From Acidobacteriota bacterium (lineage in GTDB: Bacteria; Acidobacteriota; UBA6911; RPQK01; DATIPO01): a stretch of DNA of 6,514 nt. Below are positions 5,206-6,514 of this stretch, piece by piece. The stretch spans positions 1-6,514 of the forward strand of contig JANQFM010000283.1 of assembly GCA_028277865.1 (NCBI GenBank). Reading direction: 5' to 3'. Made by a program: the position numbers and the translations under genes. Every line of letters starts with the position of its first letter. The stretch's first letter is position 1. Below the pieces are notes generated by a model. That model searched no databases and had not been told where the DNA came from. It saw only the letters and a program-made list of their open reading frames with translations.

Positions 5206-6135
5206 TTACCCATGCTGCGCTTCCAGCCAGCGCTCCGCGTCGATTGCCGCCTTGCATCCCGAGCCTGCCGCTGTGATGGCCTGACGGTAGACGTGATCAT
5301 GCACGTCTCCGGCTGCAAAAACGCCCTCCACACTGGTGAGGGACGAGGCTCCTTTCACCTTCAGATAGCCGTTGCCGTCCATTTCCATCTGGCCTTCGAA
5401 GATCTGGGTATTGGGTTGATGCCCGATGGCGATGAAGACACCGTCAAATTCCCTTTCCGACTCCTCTCCGGTCTTGACGTTTTTCAGCCGCACCGACTGA
5501 ACTTCCTTCTTTTCAGGGTCCAGGATTTCGGTGATTACGCTGTCCCACAGGAAATCGATCTTGGGATTCCTGCCCGCCCTGTCGGCCATGATCTTGGAGG
5601 CCCTCAGTTCGTCGCGGCGGTGAATCACCGTCACTTGGTCGGCGAACTTGGTCAGGAAGATGGCTTCCTCCATGGCCGTATCACCGCCGCCCACCACCGC
5701 GACCTTCTGGTTGCGGAAAAAAAAGCCGTCGCAGGTGGCGCAGGTTGAAACCCCATGGCCGATCAACTTCCATTCCGATTCCAGTCCCAACAGCCTGGCT
5801 GAGGCGCCCGAGGCAACGATCAAGGCCTGGGTTTGATAGGTGTTGTCGTCCGTCTTGATCGTGAAAGGCCGACTGCTTAGATCGGCCTCAAGCGCCGTTT
5901 CCTGCCGGTATTCGGCCCCAAAGCGCTGAGCCTGCTTCTTGGCCTCTGCCACCAAATCCGGACCCTGAATGCCTTCGGGAAATCCTGGATAATTCTCCAC
6001 GTCGGTCGTGAGCGAAAGCTGCCCGCCCGGCTCTTTTCCTTCCAAAACCAAAGGCGCCAAATCGGCTCGGGCAGCATAGATGGCCGCCGTCGACCCGGCG
6101 CAGCCTGAACCCAGTATCAGAACTTTGTAGGTCAT
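5206..6135 (-). CDS. trxB: Thioredoxin reductase
   Basis: This is a cytoplasmic FAD- and NADPH-dependent enzyme that reduces thioredoxin. At 309 residues it has the standard low-molecular-weight length. Domains in order: FAD-binding GSGCAG (9-14) with AAIYAAR (17-23), GGQL (37-40), NYPGFP (48-53), redox-active CATC (132-135) in the central domain, NADPH-binding GGGDTAMEEA (149-158) with HRRDELRAS (172-180) whose arginines suit the NADPH phosphate, and the C-terminal FAD motif AAGDVHD (274-280) followed by YRQAITAAGSGCKAA. One oddity is Cys12 where nearly all homologues have Pro in GSGPAG. The ATG at 6133-6135 is preceded by AAAGGA (6146-6151) 10 nt upstream. It is divergent from the AI-2E-type gene and probably the first gene of a leftward unit including the SDR gene. 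No trxA is in the window. Confidence 0.96.
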   Translation of the reverse strand: MTYKVLILGSGCAGSTAAIYAARADLAPLVLEGKEPGGQLSLTTDVENYPGFPEGIQGPDLVAEAKKQAQRFGAEYRQETALEADLSSRPFTIKTDDNTYQTQALIVASGASARLLGLESEWKLIGHGVSTCATCDGFFFRNQKVAVVGGGDTAMEEAIFLTKFADQVTVIHRRDELRASKIMADRAGRNPKIDFLWDSVITEILDPEKKEVQSVRLKNVKTGEESEREFDGVFIAIGHQPNTQIFEGQMEMDGNGYLKVKGASSLTSVEGVFAAGDVHDHVYRQAITAAGSGCKAAIDAERWLEAQHG

Positions 6136-6283
6136 TCCTGATTCATCCTTTCATGCTCAACAGGCCACATAGGATAACATCAGAAAAGACGGTGGGACTG
6201 GAATGCCGTAAGACTGGGGGGCTTCAGGCCCTTAGAGCAAGGCAATAGGATCATTGGACCCTCTCAGCCTTCCTCTGCAAGAG

Positions 6284-6311
6284 TGCACAGCCCCTCATTG
6301 CTTGCTAAAAT
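6284..6311 (+). promoter_or_regulatory. Candidate extended -10 promoter of the AI-2E-type gene
   Basis: TAAAAT (6306-6311) matches the -10 consensus at five of six positions and is preceded by TGC (6303-6305), an extended -10 element. TGCACA (6284-6289) is a four-of-six -35 with a 16-bp spacer. Transcription would begin at about 6318-6319, at the ATG, and there is no Shine-Dalgarno sequence, so a leaderless transcript is likely. The rest of the 183-bp divergent spacer holds no trxB promoter that I can support. Confidence 0.4.
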
Positions 6312-6318
6312 TGATTTT

Positions 6319-6514
6319 ATGGCTCAACTACTGGCAGACAGGATCGGTCCCGGCGTCGGGGGACGGTTTCTCCTCATGGTGGCCTGCCTGGTGGTTGTCG
6401 TAGCCGGCCTCAAAGACGCTGGAAACCTGGTCGTCAACTTCTTGGTGGCACTTTTCGTGTCGATGTTGGCCATCCCGCCCATGCGATGGTTGCAGGGCAA
6501 GAAGGTGCCCGCCT
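6319..6514 (+). CDS. AI-2E family transporter, N-terminal fragment (cut by window edge)
   Basis: Sixty-five codons are visible, open to the right edge. The sequence has a polar start, then a hydrophobic segment (about 17-31, around MVACLVVVVAGL), a short loop with KDAGN, a second hydrophobic segment (about 37-53, NFLVALFVSMLAIPP), then RWLQGKKVP. This is the opening pattern of AI-2E/PerM-type membrane permeases, where an A-L-F-x-S/A-x-L stretch leads to P-x-x-x-W-L and a basic loop. The family exports or transports diverse small solutes; AI-2 transport should not be assumed. The start is the only reasonable ATG. No ribosome-binding site is present, and a -10 element lies 7 nt upstream. The gene is divergent from trxB. 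Confidence 0.75.
   Translation, partial: MAQLLADRIGPGVGGRFLLMVACLVVVVAGLKDAGNLVVNFLVALFVSMLAIPPMRWLQGKKVPA

Noticed and set aside
5095..5748. Plus-strand ORF with LGPWTLD repeats
   Set aside because: It is array 4 read in frame and continued antisense to trxB; trxB is unambiguous on the other strand.
6136..6318. tRNA or small RNA gene in the trxB/AI-2E spacer
   Set aside because: No cloverleaf or strong hairpin was found. GGGC with GCCC near 6220-6235 forms only a 4-bp stem.

Overview
The window is a moderately GC-rich stretch of bacterial chromosome with five complete protein genes, one gene cut by the right edge, and four tandem arrays of 7-bp units packed into the intergenic spacers. The protein families are an arginine-deiminase-like lipoprotein, a DUF5995 protein, an AAA ATPase with a DUF4143 domain, a short-chain dehydrogenase, thioredoxin reductase and an AI-2E-type permease. 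The lipoprotein signal and ordinary bacterial start and ribosome-binding sites point to a diderm bacterium. Acidobacteriota or a similar environmental lineage is my guess from overall style only; no marker gene here settles it.

Layout: 1-139 is a spacer, possibly holding the last 28 codons of a rightward gene. At 140-1570 (minus) lies a predicted lipoprotein with the arginine deiminase / amidinotransferase fold. It is divergent from a DUF5995 gene at 1757-2548 (plus) across a 186-bp spacer that carries two competing hairpins. The 2549-2807 spacer contains heptamer array 1, an 11-bp-arm inverted repeat and a good sigma-70-type promoter that seems to start transcription at the ATG of the AAA/DUF4143 gene (2808-4112, plus). 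That gene converges on the SDR gene (4290-5087, minus), with array 2 between them. Behind the SDR gene, across arrays 3 and 4, is trxB (5206-6135, minus). trxB is divergent from a truncated AI-2E-family transporter gene that starts at 6319 and leaves the window.

How the genes relate: there is no obvious shared pathway. trxB and the SDR gene could be co-transcribed leftward across a 118-bp spacer, but that spacer is mostly tandem repeat. The AAA/DUF4143 gene looks like an autonomous accessory unit. It has its own promoter and possible operator, and the same heptamer array flanks it on both sides in direct orientation.

The most unusual material is (i) the heptamer arrays, which abut gene ends to within 1-4 bp and occur as at least two unit families sharing only the 7-bp period; (ii) an apparently secreted, lipid-anchored arginine-deiminase-like enzyme with all core catalytic positions but changed substrate-contact positions; and (iii) two rightward genes with no ribosome-binding site and a -10 element exactly 7 nt upstream of the ATG, suggesting leaderless mRNAs. 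I did not find a multi-gene defence or other clearly new system.
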